Source: Bacillus sp. IITD106 (GTDB lineage: Bacteria > Bacillota > Bacilli > Bacillales > Bacillaceae_C). Taken from it: 64,000 nucleotides of DNA. Shown piece after piece: positions 1-8,698 of the stretch. The stretch is from the NCBI RefSeq assembly GCF_019459225.1, contig NZ_JAIAZY010000007.1, positions 62,001-126,000 on the forward strand, given 5' to 3'. Position 1 is the stretch's first letter. The number at the start of each line of letters is the position of its first letter. Position numbers and translations under genes: made by a program. Under the pieces are notes generated by a model that was given only the letters and a program-made list of their open reading frames with translations, had not been told where the DNA came from and did not search any database.

Positions 1-587
1 CGAGTAAAAGGGCCAATAGGGGTTTTAGGGTCATTATAATCAAGGATTTGATTAAAACCAGTTGCTTGCTCCATAGCTAAAACTAGTTTTTTTGTCATTC
101 TTGGTGGATTTGCTGGTGTTTGTCTAATATTTAAACGCCCATTAAAACCATGAAATTCTGGGCTATTTGTTTCCCCATGAAAATTTTCCAACTGTTTGAA
201 GCTTCTTATTGCTTGTCCAGGTGACCACATTCGACCCAAAAGTCTTTTCCATTCATTTAAAACAGCAGGAGTAGGTCTAACATACTGTTCACCATTAATG
301 GATGAACCACCACCTGAAAGTCGACCTGTAGTCCATTCAAAAGATCGATCATCCACACCTGTTTGAGGCACACCTTCTCCTTGCCAAAAATACTCTGGGA
401 AGAATTGTTCTTCTAATTGAAGGGCAAATCTGGAATCACTTATAGGTCGGTCACGGTCATTATTATCTCCCGCTTCCAAGAGAAGAACTGAAGTTTTTTT
501 ATCATCTGTAAGTATCTTAGAAATCACAGCGCCAGCGGGACCTGTACCGACAACAATAAAATCAAAGACATATTTTGAATTATTCAT
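1..587 (-). CDS. GMC-family oxidoreductase, N-terminal part (cut by window edge)
   Basis: This is a partial gene: 195 codons from the start run off the left edge, so the substrate-binding and catalytic C-terminal region is not visible. The N-terminus has an FAD dinucleotide-binding motif, VVGTGPAGAV (residues about 12-21), followed by LLLEAGD at the end of the second strand. Around residues 90-100 is RLSGGGSSINGEQYVRP, which resembles the GMC signature 1 loop that contacts FAD. Family members oxidise alcohols, sugars or choline using FAD; the substrate here cannot be inferred. The ATG has an AGGGGA SD about seven bases upstream. It is the last gene visible in a minus-strand run behind three Asn/Asp-rich small proteins, but a terminator-like hairpin at 713-739 may give it separate expression. 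Family assignment is firm, role unknown. Confidence 0.85.
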   Translation of the reverse strand, partial: MNNSKYVFDFIVVGTGPAGAVISKILTDDKKTSVLLLEAGDNNDRDRPISDSRFALQLEEQFFPEYFWQGEGVPQTGVDDRSFEWTTGRLSGGGSSINGEQYVRPTPAVLNEWKRLLGRMWSPGQAIRSFKQLENFHGETNSPEFHGFNGRLNIRQTPANPPRMTKKLVLAMEQATGFNQILDYNDPKTPIGPFT

Positions 588-623
588 TTTGAATTCCCCT
601 TTTATCAATAATAGTTTTATGAA

Positions 624-746
624 TTATGGGGCATAATCAGGAGGAAATAAAATTTCTAAAAAAGTATTAGAAATCCATGGTTCTCTTCTATATAGTGGTT
701 GAGAGTTTAAAAAAGAGTGGAACAATTTAATCCACTCTTCTTCCAT
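624..746 (-). CDS. Possible 40-aa ORF between the small protein gene and the GMC oxidoreductase
   Basis: This ORF starts at an ATG inside the 3' end of the preceding 124-aa gene (20-nt out-of-frame overlap) and stops 36 bases before the GMC gene. The product is rich in aromatic residues and ends EILFPPDYAP. An 'L-x-x-FPPD' ending is faintly like the start of gluconate 2-dehydrogenase subunit 3 proteins, which often accompany GMC enzymes; this is only a guess. Against it, there is no good SD, and its first codons form a hairpin followed by a T-run on the same strand that looks like an intrinsic terminator. It could be a translationally coupled small protein, a decayed gene, or chance. Confidence 0.2.
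   Translation of the reverse strand: MEEEWIKLFHSFLNSQPLYRREPWISNTFLEILFPPDYAP
713..739 (-). terminator. Intrinsic terminator of the 124-aa gene
   Basis: Nine-base arms (713-721 and 731-739, AAGAGTGGA/TCCACTCTT) enclose a nine-base loop containing the stop codon of the 727-1101 gene. On the minus strand the hairpin is followed by six T residues. It would separate the small-protein genes from the GMC oxidoreductase. Confidence 0.65.
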
Positions 747-1101
747 TATTGTTGTACAATTTTACATTGGACACGTTATTTGGGATTAATAAAGAAGAAT
801 CCGAATCCCTTCCCTGGGTAAGATTTTCAAGACGCCTTACCGCTATTTCAAACTCCTCATTAGTCATTTGTTTTGTTGCTAGTAAAGAAGTTAGGATAGC
901 AAATGCTATTGCAGTTGTATCAACAAATACATCGATTTTTACATCAACATCAGAATTCCCGCTTTGACCTATAGTATTTATATTTTCACTTTTTATCTTT
1001 ACAATGTCTTCTTCAATAGCATTAGATTTAGAAACACTTCTATCATGCCTTGAATTTACCCTCCTAGAAGAGATGTACTTCTTGCCCCTACTTCTTTCCA
1101 T
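727..1101 (-). CDS. Hypothetical 124-aa protein with SGNSxVDV motif and hydrophobic segment
   Basis: Not recognised. The N-terminal 30 residues are strongly basic (Arg/Lys/Ser-rich). The motif SGNSDVDV follows at about residues 47-54 and is shared with the two upstream Asn/Asp-rich proteins. Next comes a hydrophobic stretch (FVDTTAIAFAILTSLLA, about residues 58-75), then an amphipathic MTNEEFEIAVRRLENL segment. The hydrophobic part is short and could be a buried helix or a membrane contact. The ATG has a GGTGA SD six to eight bases upstream. It lies between two Asn-rich paralogues (upstream) and a GMC oxidoreductase (downstream), all on the minus strand. The shared motif suggests one assembly or one regulon. 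Calling it a spore or surface protein would be speculation. Confidence 0.6.
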   Translation of the reverse strand: MERSRGKKYISSRRVNSRHDRSVSKSNAIEEDIVKIKSENINTIGQSGNSDVDVKIDVFVDTTAIAFAILTSLLATKQMTNEEFEIAVRRLENLTQGRDSDSSLLIPNNVSNVKLYNNNGRRVD

Positions 1102-1121
1102 TTATTTCACCTATCCCATTA

Positions 1122-1149
1122 AAGGGTGGAATAGAATTATCCCACCCTT
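1122..1149 (-). terminator. Stem-loop between two small-protein genes
   Basis: Arms AAGGGTGG (1122-1129) and CCACCCTT (1142-1149) with a 12-base loop lie just after the 1156-1473 gene on the minus strand. Only a short T tract follows, so it may be a weak terminator or an mRNA processing/stability hairpin rather than a full stop. Confidence 0.4.
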
Positions 1150-1155
1150 AATAAG

Positions 1156-1473
1156 TTATAAATCTACATCTACATTAGAATTTTGGTCTTGATCACTCTC
1201 TTGGTCTTGTTCAGATCTTACACGTGCATTACTTCTGCTATTGAGTGTAACATCTACACGGGAATTTCCAGAGTTATTGATTAACGATCTTGCTACATTT
1301 GTATTTCGGTCAGTATTGCGTACTTCAGCTTCAGACTCAGACTCAGTACGATTTCGAATTTCATTTTCAAAATCAGTATTTAAATCAACATCAACATTTG
1401 TGTTTGTATTATTCCGACGGTTGCTACCTGTATTAGCAATATTTCTCTTTCTTCTTTTTCTTCTGCTAGCCAC
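1156..1473 (-). CDS. Asn/Asp/Ser-rich low-complexity protein, paralogue 1
   Basis: Function unknown. The 105-aa product starts with a basic tail (MASRRKRRKRN) and is then almost entirely polar, with alternating Asn/Asp/Ser/Arg and Val: NTNVDVDLNTD near residue 25, a Glu/Ser-rich patch near residue 45, NNSGNSRVDV near residue 67, and a C-terminus ending QDQNSNVDVDL. The repeating V-D-V pattern could form beta-strand repeats. The last ~50 residues are nearly the same as in the neighbouring 1534-1839 gene, so the pair arose by duplication. The GTG start has a strong AGGAGG SD eight bases upstream. There is no signal peptide and no cysteine. Confidence 0.65.
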   Translation of the reverse strand: MASRRKRRKRNIANTGSNRRNNTNTNVDVDLNTDFENEIRNRTESESEAEVRNTDRNTNVARSLINNSGNSRVDVTLNSRSNARVRSEQDQESDQDQNSNVDVDL

Positions 1474-1533
1474 TCTTTAATCCTCCTAACATTTACAAAT
1501 TGAGATTAAAAAACATATTAATATGATTCTCCT

Positions 1534-1839
1534 TTAAAAATCTACATCTATATCAGTATTTTGGTCTTGATCACTTTCCTGATCTTGTTCAGATCTTACA
1601 CGTGCATTGCTACGGCTATTTAATCTAACATCCACACGAGTATTACCTGAGTTTGTTAGGGTTGCTCTTGAAACATTTGTGTTATTGTCAATATTTCTTA
1701 CATCAGCTTCTGCCTCTGATGCTGAATCACTTCTCAAGTCATTATCAACATCAAATTGATTTTCTACATCAATTTCTGTGTTATTGGAACTTCTAAACTC
1801 AGATTGATTACCAAAATCATCAAATTCCCTGTCTGTCAA
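1534..1839 (-). CDS. Asn/Asp/Ser-rich low-complexity protein, paralogue 2
   Basis: Function unknown. It is first in the minus-strand run of small proteins. The frame is open from 1848, but the TTG there directly abuts the AAAGGAG SD; the in-frame TTG at 1839 has nine-base spacing and is the likelier start (101 aa). The N-terminal 45 residues are acidic and Asn-rich (TEIDVENQFDVDND) and differ from paralogue 1. The C-terminal half matches paralogue 1 closely: NTNVSR, TNSGNTRVDV, LNSRSNARVRSEQDQESD, then an ending rich in VDV-like units. There are no cysteines, no membrane segment and no recognised domain. The divergent head with a conserved tail suggests the tail carries the shared function. 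Confidence 0.6.
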   Translation of the reverse strand: MTDREFDDFGNQSEFRSSNNTEIDVENQFDVDNDLRSDSASEAEADVRNIDNNTNVSRATLTNSGNTRVDVRLNSRSNARVRSEQDQESDQDQNTDIDVDF

Positions 1840-2140
1840 TTGACTCAACTCCTTTCATTTTCTATTAAGCATTTTATTCTTAAAAAGTTTTATGGATTAG
1901 ACTATTCACCGAGGGTAAAGACCTTTTTCCCGTTACAATAGTTTAAAAATGAATGTAAACATGTCTTTATGGGATATGAAATATATCCTACAAATGAAAG
2001 TGAGGATTCGAAAAAGTCACAAGTGATATTTCACTTTACTTAGGACCTTGTTTTAAAGACGTGTTAGTGCTTTTGTTCTCGCAAAACTAATGCTTCGAAT
2101 TATTTGGATTAGTAGTTTTAAATAATTTCATTCATATGGT
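1840..2140. other. Intergenic stretch without a gene
   Basis: About 300 bases separate the small-protein cluster from the pullulanase 3' end. I see only small inverted repeats (TCAC-aa-GTGA at 2017-2026, flanked by AAAGTGA at 1997-2003 and TCACTTT at 2031-2037). The promoter of the small-protein genes must lie here, but no convincing -35/-10 pair of any sigma class stood out. Confidence 0.4.
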
Positions 2141-4243
2141 TTACCTATTTCGAGCTTTTTTCAAAACAATTAACTCATAAGGACCAACCGTTATATATTC
2201 TCCTTCAACCTCGAGATCATATCTATTAAAATCATTTGTTGCTTTTATATTCCATAATCCTGGTGAAGGCAATTGAAGTTGGTATTTTTCCATAGTCGGA
2301 TTGATATAAATAGATAAATCTTCATCATTTCCAGTTAAGATAAAAGCGAATACTGGTTTTGGTGCATTTAAAATATGAAATCTTTTTCTAATTTCTTCCA
2401 TTTCCCATAAGCGGAAAACATCATATTTTTTTCTTATCCCTATTAGCTTTTTAATAAAATTGATGTTTTCTTCTTCTTTTTCTCTTCTAATCCAATCTAA
2501 TTGATTGGTTTCATCTCCAGATATATAACTATTTTCAATGCCTTGCTTAGTTCTAAACCATTCTTGCCCAGCATGAATAAATGGAATTCCTTGGCTTAAT
2601 AAAACGATGCCAGTAGCAAGTTGGTGCATTTTTTTTCTATTTTTTTCATCTTCATCGCTATTTGTTAATAATAATCTATCCCGAAGAGTATGGTTATCAT
2701 GACATTCTACATAATTGATTGTTTGTTGAACATTTGATACAAAAGGTTCTCCCAATTCTTCTAAAGTAGATCCTGTTATAAGATGTGGTAGACGTTCCAA
2801 ATATTTACCTGCTCCATTTACAAAACCAGTATCAGTTGCGTTAAACACACTTCCTTTTAATGTATCTCGAAAATAATCATTAAAAAAACGAACTCCACGA
2901 AGCTGATGAGAATTCCTCGAAGTCGCTTTTTTATCTAAAGGCAGCGCTGTTGCAAGCTCCCATCCTTCTCCCAAAAGCATTATGGGGCTGGATTCTTTAT
3001 TACAACGAGACACGATTGCATTCATCGTATCGATATCAATGGCACCCATTAAATCAAATCTAAAGCCGGATACTTGATATTCTGAAAGAAAAAGATCAAT
3101 CGTATCGAGAATTAGTTTTCGTACCATTAATCTCTCCGTCGCTAGATCATTTCCAACCCCAGTCCCATTACTTACGCTCCCATCCTCGTGATAGCGGAAA
3201 TAGTAGCCGGGAACAAGCTTCTCAAGAGGAGATTCCTCCATTATAAAGACATGATTAAACACGACATCAAGTATGACCGAAAGTCCAGTTTGATGAAAAC
3301 GATTCATCATCTTTTTACACTCATTGATTCTTGAAATAGGGTTGTTAGGTGAGGTTGAATAACTTCCTTCTAATGACTGAAAATAAAGTGGGTCATAGCC
3401 CCAATTATAATCATTCATTGGATCAAGTTCGTTTACACGAGCAAAATCGTTAATGGGCATCAGTTGAATATGGGTACAACCTAATTCCTTAATATACGAA
3501 AGTCCTGTAGAAAAACCATTTTGAGTTGTTGTTTCTGACTCGCTTAAACCGAGAAATCTCCCTTTATTTACAACCCCGCTCTCGGTCTGAATAGTAGCGT
3601 CCCGTACGTGTAATTCATAAATAATGGCATCCTGTAAATGTGGAATATGAGGTCTATTTGCTGTAATTTGATCGGTTTTAGAGAAATCTATGACAACCCC
3701 TTTCTCACTATTGGCAAGCATCGATTTTGCGTAAGGGTCGTTCACACGCACTGTCTTTCCGTGCACGGTTATTTCATATTCATAAGCAAAACCGTGCCAA
3801 TTTCCATCTATTTGGCACGTCCATATCCCTTTATGATGTCGATTTAACTTTTTTGACATATTATTCAAATATAATGTTACAGACGTAGCTAAAGGTGTCC
3901 ATAATGAAAAATAGGTAACATTATTTTGGCAATTAGCCCCTAATAATTCATTAACGGCTGCGTAATTTTCATCAAACCATTGAGTTCGGACAATGTCTCT
4001 TGGATAAACGGGAAACGCTTCGTCACCCCATAAAAGCTCCATTTCCTCACCCATAGGCAGTATTTCCGAATAATGAAAAGTCACAGTGGATGTGTCAGAT
4101 ACAGTCCCTATTTTGATCGGGATATATTTATCTTCTTTTTCCCAATAAATTACAGGGTCATTGTAATCCTTAAAGAAATTAATGTTATTCACTTCTAACG
4201 TAATAAGGTGCAGATCGTCAATCCAAGCTATATTCGTTCCCAA
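2141..4243 (-). CDS. pulA: Type I pullulanase (alpha-1,6 debranching enzyme)
   Basis: It hydrolyses alpha-1,6 branch linkages in pullulan, glycogen or limit dextrins. The N-terminal ~220 residues are beta-rich carbohydrate-binding modules (CBM48 type). The GH13 barrel carries the type I signature YNWGYDP, DVVFNHV (region I), the nucleophile Asp in GFRFDLMGAID, the acid Glu in LLGEGWE, and the transition-state Asp in CHDNHTLRDR. The length (700 aa) matches B. subtilis AmyX. An in-frame TTG exists at 4288, but the AAAGGAG SD lies inside that extension; the TTG at 4243 has eight-base spacing and is preferred. There is no signal peptide, so the enzyme is probably cytoplasmic. It is transcribed divergently from the glycogen operon and likely works with glycogen phosphorylase. 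Confidence 0.93.
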   Translation of the reverse strand: MGTNIAWIDDLHLITLEVNNINFFKDYNDPVIYWEKEDKYIPIKIGTVSDTSTVTFHYSEILPMGEEMELLWGDEAFPVYPRDIVRTQWFDENYAAVNELLGANCQNNVTYFSLWTPLATSVTLYLNNMSKKLNRHHKGIWTCQIDGNWHGFAYEYEITVHGKTVRVNDPYAKSMLANSEKGVVIDFSKTDQITANRPHIPHLQDAIIYELHVRDATIQTESGVVNKGRFLGLSESETTTQNGFSTGLSYIKELGCTHIQLMPINDFARVNELDPMNDYNWGYDPLYFQSLEGSYSTSPNNPISRINECKKMMNRFHQTGLSVILDVVFNHVFIMEESPLEKLVPGYYFRYHEDGSVSNGTGVGNDLATERLMVRKLILDTIDLFLSEYQVSGFRFDLMGAIDIDTMNAIVSRCNKESSPIMLLGEGWELATALPLDKKATSRNSHQLRGVRFFNDYFRDTLKGSVFNATDTGFVNGAGKYLERLPHLITGSTLEELGEPFVSNVQQTINYVECHDNHTLRDRLLLTNSDEDEKNRKKMHQLATGIVLLSQGIPFIHAGQEWFRTKQGIENSYISGDETNQLDWIRREKEEENINFIKKLIGIRKKYDVFRLWEMEEIRKRFHILNAPKPVFAFILTGNDEDLSIYINPTMEKYQLQLPSPGLWNIKATNDFNRYDLEVEGEYITVGPYELIVLKKARNR

Positions 4244-4365
4244 TTTTGACACTCCTTTAAAGCTATGTATTAGCAGTATATGTTTCAAGCCTCATTCACG
4301 TAAGCAACGTTCAAAATACCCCAAAAAAAACAAAACTTTCCAAAAAATTACATCATTATATTTAT

Positions 4366-4392
4366 ATAATTTAATCGACAAACACATACATA
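4366..4392 (+). promoter_or_regulatory. Candidate sigma-E promoter of the glg operon
   Basis: ATA at 4366-4368, a 16-base gap, then CATACATA at 4385-4392 resembles the sigma-E pattern (ATA, 16-18 bases, CATACAnT). The B. subtilis glg operon is known to be sigma-E dependent. The match is suggestive only. Confidence 0.35.
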
Positions 4393-4431
4393 ATCACTTA
4401 TATCCCTCAAAGAACTGTCGAAGGAATCATA

Positions 4432-4460
4432 GTTAAAACCACAGTTTTCTCTCCTATAAT
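4432..4460 (+). promoter_or_regulatory. Candidate sigma-A promoter of the glg operon
   Basis: A perfect TATAAT at 4455-4460 has a weak -35 (GTTAAA, 4432-4437) 17 bases upstream. It lies about 34 bases before the preferred glgB start, so the leader would be short. Confidence 0.35.
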
Positions 4461-4493
4461 GGAGTTGTTAGAGCTTTGAAAGGAGACAGCATT

Positions 4494-6410
4494 TTGTATT
4501 TCAACATTTCCGAGGATGACATTTTTTTATTTCACCAGGGAACTCACTATCATAGTCAACACATTTTAGGTTGCCACAAAATTTTGTGGAAAGGAAAAGA
4601 AGGTTTTAGATTTGCGGTATGGGCACCTAATGCGAAAAACATCTATGTTGTCGGAGATTTTATTCAATGGATCGGAAATCAATACTCACTAACGCGTATT
4701 ACGAACGAAGGCTTATGGGCTGGGTTTTTTACTAATATTCCAATTGGAGTCCCTTATAAATACAAGATTATTACAGCAAAAGATGAAGTTTTACTAAAAT
4801 CGGATCCCTATGCTCTTCAATCGGAGCTTCGCCCAGCAAATGCTTCAGTTATACCTGCATTTTCGACTTATGAATGGAATGATCAAGATTGGCAAGAGGC
4901 AAAGATAGATTTTCAACCTTTTTCATCACCCATTTCTGTGTATGAAGTTCATTTAGGATCTTGGAAAAAGAAAAAAGATGGGAAATTTTATACATATTGT
5001 GAGCTTGCAGAAGAGTTGGTTCCTTATGTAAAGTCCCTAGGTTTTACTCATATTGAGCTGCTTCCACTTGCAGAACATCCTTTTGACCTTTCATGGGGAT
5101 ACCAAATTACCGGGTATTTTTCTGTTACATCAAGATACGGGACTCGTGAAGATTTTAAATATTTTATTGATGTGTGTCATCAAAATGGGATTGGTGTGAT
5201 TATTGATTGGGTGCCTGGTCATTTTTGCAAAGATGATTTCGGTCTAAGAGAATTTGATGGTACGCCTATTTATGAATATATAGATGCAAGAAAAGCTGAA
5301 AAGCGATCATGGGGAACATTAACTTTTGACTTTGGCAGGCCGGAGGTTCAAAGTTTTTTAATTTCCAATGCCTTATTTTGGCTTGAAGAATACCATTTGG
5401 ACGGCATTCGTGTAGATGCAGTAGCAAGTATGCTCTATCTCAATTTTGAACGCGAAGCTGGGGACGAAAAAATTTATAACTCGTACGGTGGAGAAGAAAA
5501 TCTTGAAGCATACGCGTTTATTCGCAAATTGAATGAAGTTGTATTTTCTTATCATCCAAATGTATTGATGATGGCCGAGGATAGTTCAGATATCCCGCTT
5601 GTAACAGCACCAACTTATTTAGGCGGTCTAGGATTTAATTATAAATGGAATATGGGCTGGATGAACGATATGCTCACATTTATGAAGAAAGACCCCATCC
5701 ATCGAAAATGGCACCATCATTTACTGACATTTTCATTTATGTATACACATTCAGAAAATTTCTTGCTCCCGCTATCGCATGACGAAGTTGTCCACGGAAA
5801 AAAATCATTGCTCGATAAAATGCCGGGGGATCAGTGGCAGCAATTTGCAAATTTAAGATTACTTTATGGCTATATGATGGCTCATCCAGGTAAAAAGTTG
5901 TTGTTTATGGGTGCGGAGCTTGCCCAATATGCGGAATGGAAGGATCAAGAGCAGCTAGATTGGCATTTGCTTGATTATCCTTTGCATCAGGGAATGTTTG
6001 AGTATGTAAAAGCATTGAATCATTTTTATTTGGAAAATCCGGCGCTCTTCGAATTAGATCATGAAACAGAAGGATTTGAGTGGATCGATCCACATAATAT
6101 TGATCAAAGCATTATAGCGTTTAGAAGACAAGGCAAAAAACCACATGATGAATTAATTATTATTTGTAATTTTACGCCAAATGTTTCATATGACTATAAG
6201 GTTGGCGTTCCCATTAGTGGCAAGTATAAAGAAATATTCAACTCGGATAAATGCGAGTTTGGGGGTTCAGGTCAGTTGAATGCAGGAGAGCATTTTAGTT
6301 TTCCAAAAAAGTGGCACGGATTGCCACAACATATAAAAATCAAAGTACCACCATTAGCCATTACTGTTTTTAGACGTGAAAGGACTACGATTGAGGAGGA
6401 CGTAAATTGA
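4494..6410 (+). CDS. glgB: 1,4-alpha-glucan branching enzyme
   Basis: It forms alpha-1,6 branches in glycogen by transferring chains of alpha-1,4-glucan. The protein (638 aa) has an N-terminal CBM48 module ([17 protein letters not shown]) and a GH13 barrel with DWVPGHF, the nucleophile Asp in [11 protein letters not shown], the acid Glu in MMAEDSS, and the conserved [16 protein letters not shown], followed by a C-terminal beta domain. An in-frame TTG at 4476 sits next to the AAAGGAG SD (4479-4485); the TTG at 4494 has proper spacing and gives an N-terminus like B. subtilis GlgB. It is the first gene of glgBCDAP and ends with a four-base overlap with glgC (TTGA). Confidence 0.95.
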   Translation: MYFNISEDDIFLFHQGTHYHSQHILGCHKILWKGKEGFRFAVWAPNAKNIYVVGDFIQWIGNQYSLTRITNEGLWAGFFTNIPIGVPYKYKIITAKDEVLLKSDPYALQSELRPANASVIPAFSTYEWNDQDWQEAKIDFQPFSSPISVYEVHLGSWKKKKDGKFYTYCELAEELVPYVKSLGFTHIELLPLAEHPFDLSWGYQITGYFSVTSRYGTREDFKYFIDVCHQNGIGVIIDWVPGHFCKDDFGLREFDGTPIYEYIDARKAEKRSWGTLTFDFGRPEVQSFLISNALFWLEEYHLDGIRVDAVASMLYLNFEREAGDEKIYNSYGGEENLEAYAFIRKLNEVVFSYHPNVLMMAEDSSDIPLVTAPTYLGGLGFNYKWNMGWMNDMLTFMKKDPIHRKWHHHLLTFSFMYTHSENFLLPLSHDEVVHGKKSLLDKMPGDQWQQFANLRLLYGYMMAHPGKKLLFMGAELAQYAEWKDQEQLDWHLLDYPLHQGMFEYVKALNHFYLENPALFELDHETEGFEWIDPHNIDQSIIAFRRQGKKPHDELIIICNFTPNVSYDYKVGVPISGKYKEIFNSDKCEFGGSGQLNAGEHFSFPKKWHGLPQHIKIKVPPLAITVFRRERTTIEEDVN

Positions 6411-7558
6411 AGGAATGTGTAGGGATGCTGTTAGCTGGTGGAGAAGGTAAACGTTTAGGGTTGTTAACAAAGGAGGTTGCAAAGCCAGCAGTACATTTTG
6501 GTGGAAAATATCGCATCATTGACTTTACATTGAGTAATTGTACGAATTCGGGCATCGATACTTTAGGAGTTATGACTCAATATTCACCACTTGAATTAAA
6601 TAAACATATTGGCAATGGAAAGCCGTGGGACCTCCATCGTATGGATGGCGGGGTGACGATTCTATCACCATACACTGCACAAAGTGGCGGGAATTGGTAT
6701 TCTGGAACCGCGGATGCCATTTATCAAAATATCCATTTTATTGATCTGCATGATCCCAAATACGTTCTTGTTATTTCAGGCGATCATATTTATCAAATGA
6801 ACTATAATGCATTGCTTGAGGAACATAAAAGCAACAACGCTGATGCAACCATATCCGTTATAACGGTTCCTTGGGAAGAAGCCCCACGGTTTGGGATATT
6901 AAATACGACTGATGACTTAAGAATATACGAATTTGATGAAAAACCAAAGGAGCCAAAAAGCAACTTAGCTTCCATGGGAATTTATATGTTTACGTGGAAA
7001 ACATTAAAAACATATTTACTGGAAGACGCTAAAAATAAATATTCAAGCCATGATTTTGGCAAGGATATTATTCCAGCGATGTTAATGGATGGGCGACGGC
7101 TTTATGCTTATCGTTTTAATGGCTATTGGAAAGATGTTGGAACGGTACAAAGCTATTGGGAAGCAAATATGGACTTATTAGATGAAGATTGGAGCTTATC
7201 GTTATCGAATAAAAACCAGAGGCTCTACTCCAATGATTCTGATTTTCCCCCACAATACATTGGAGACACAGGATTAGTAAAACATTCACTGGTCAATTCT
7301 GGATGCTGGATATATGGGACTGTCGAACATTCCGTCTTATTTCAACATGTGGTCATTGAAGAAGGAAGCTATGTTCATCAATCAATTTTGCATCCCGGGG
7401 TTACGGTAGGGAAAAATTCGATATTAGAGCGTGTCATCGTCATGGAAAACACAGAAATCCCTGAAGGAACGTATATACGATCGGACCATAACGAAGAACC
7501 CCTTGTCATAGATGCAGATAATTTATTTGAAGTGATTGAACAAATAAAGGAGGCATAG
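6407..7558 (+). CDS. glgC: Glucose-1-phosphate adenylyltransferase, catalytic subunit
   Basis: It makes ADP-glucose from ATP and glucose-1-phosphate, the committed step of bacterial glycogen synthesis. The N-terminus has the nucleotidyltransferase motif [11 protein letters not shown] (residues about 8-18), followed by [15 protein letters not shown] and the Rossmann-like core with [10 protein letters not shown]. The C-terminal third is a left-handed beta-helix with hexapeptide-like repeats ([13 protein letters not shown]). The length (383 aa) is normal. The TTG start overlaps the glgB stop and has a GAGGAGG SD seven bases upstream. In Bacillus the active enzyme works with GlgD, encoded next. 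Confidence 0.96.
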   Translation: MKECVGMLLAGGEGKRLGLLTKEVAKPAVHFGGKYRIIDFTLSNCTNSGIDTLGVMTQYSPLELNKHIGNGKPWDLHRMDGGVTILSPYTAQSGGNWYSGTADAIYQNIHFIDLHDPKYVLVISGDHIYQMNYNALLEEHKSNNADATISVITVPWEEAPRFGILNTTDDLRIYEFDEKPKEPKSNLASMGIYMFTWKTLKTYLLEDAKNKYSSHDFGKDIIPAMLMDGRRLYAYRFNGYWKDVGTVQSYWEANMDLLDEDWSLSLSNKNQRLYSNDSDFPPQYIGDTGLVKHSLVNSGCWIYGTVEHSVLFQHVVIEEGSYVHQSILHPGVTVGKNSILERVIVMENTEIPEGTYIRSDHNEEPLVIDADNLFEVIEQIKEA

Positions 7559-7561
7559 AGA

Positions 7562-8668
7562 ATGAAAACAATGATGGGATTAATAAATTTGGAACATGAG
7601 CATCATTTCTTTCATGAACTGACTTATTTTCGCACCGGTGCCTCTGTTCCTTTCGCTGGTCGCTATCGTTTAATAGACTTCGCCTTATCCAACATGGTGA
7701 ATTCCAATATTGAAGAAGTAGCGATTTTTACCCGAAGTAAATATAGATCATTAATGGATCATCTAGGAACGGGAGAAAATTGGGAGTTAGATCGCAGAAA
7801 TGGGGGGTTATTTATCCTTCCGCCTGATTGGAATGATCCTACCGATATTTCAAAAGGTGATTTGCAATTTTTTCATAATAACCGAGATTATTTTAATCGA
7901 GGAAAGTCTTCCTATGTGTTGATAAGTGGAAGCTTATTTTTAGCTAACATGGATTATAAAGAAGCTTTTGCCTACCACTTGGAGCGTGGGGCTGATGTGA
8001 CCCTTATTACAACAAGAATTGATCATGAACAACCTGAACACGAACGTTGTTTCCGGATTGTTAAGGACGATATGGGATGGGTCAAAAATATGACAAATGA
8101 CCGATCGAATCCTCTGTTGTTTACAGGTATATATATTATCAATAAAGATTTGCTGCTGAAAATAGTCGATGGATGCATTGCTCATCATCGCGATAATTTT
8201 TTTATCCATGGAATCAAGGATAATCTTTCACAGCTAAAAGTTCAAACATATGAGTATAAAGGATATAGTGCATTTATCAATTCAATTGAAAGTTATTATC
8301 GCCATAATATGAATCTTTTAAATGAAGAAAACTATAAAGCTTTGTTTTATAAAAAACCATTTGTACGAACGAAGGTAGCAAGTTCACCACCTGCTACGTA
8401 TCATTCATCCGCCAATGTAAAAAGATCACTCCTTGCGAACGGGTGTGTCATTGATGGAGAAGTGGAGGGCAGCATCCTTTTCAGGGGTGTGGTTATAAAT
8501 GAAGGAGCAACGATAAAGGATTCTATCATTATGCAGCGTTGTTTGATTGAACCGGGAGTGTATTTGGAAAATGTCATTCTCGATAAAGATGTTCACGTAA
8601 AAGCAAATCAAAGATTAATTGGATCAAAAGATAAACCATATGTCGTAGCGAAAAGAATAGAAATGTAA
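7562..8668 (+). CDS. glgD: Glucose-1-phosphate adenylyltransferase regulatory subunit
   Basis: GlgC homologue of 368 aa that pairs with GlgC. The N-terminal glycine-rich ATP-binding motif of GlgC (LAGGxGxRL) is missing: the protein starts MKTMMGLINLEHEHHFF and rejoins the family at GRYRLIDFALSNM. It is therefore probably not catalytic and acts as a modulatory partner, as known for Firmicute GlgD. The C-terminal beta-helix repeats are retained (GSILFRGVVINEGATIKDS). The ATG lies three bases after glgC, with the AGGAGG SD inside the glgC 3' end, so translation is likely coupled. Confidence 0.93.
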   Translation: MKTMMGLINLEHEHHFFHELTYFRTGASVPFAGRYRLIDFALSNMVNSNIEEVAIFTRSKYRSLMDHLGTGENWELDRRNGGLFILPPDWNDPTDISKGDLQFFHNNRDYFNRGKSSYVLISGSLFLANMDYKEAFAYHLERGADVTLITTRIDHEQPEHERCFRIVKDDMGWVKNMTNDRSNPLLFTGIYIINKDLLLKIVDGCIAHHRDNFFIHGIKDNLSQLKVQTYEYKGYSAFINSIESYYRHNMNLLNEENYKALFYKKPFVRTKVASSPPATYHSSANVKRSLLANGCVIDGEVEGSILFRGVVINEGATIKDSIIMQRCLIEPGVYLENVILDKDVHVKANQRLIGSKDKPYVVAKRIEM

Positions 8669-8698
8669 GTTGCTGCAACCGGCGGAAGGAGTCAACGT

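Noticed and set aside
1004-1480. Plus-strand frames across the Asn-rich genes (1004-1192, 1241-1480)
   Set aside because: They are antisense to the minus-strand genes, which have good SDs; the Ser/Thr/Phe-rich content is the complement of the repeats.
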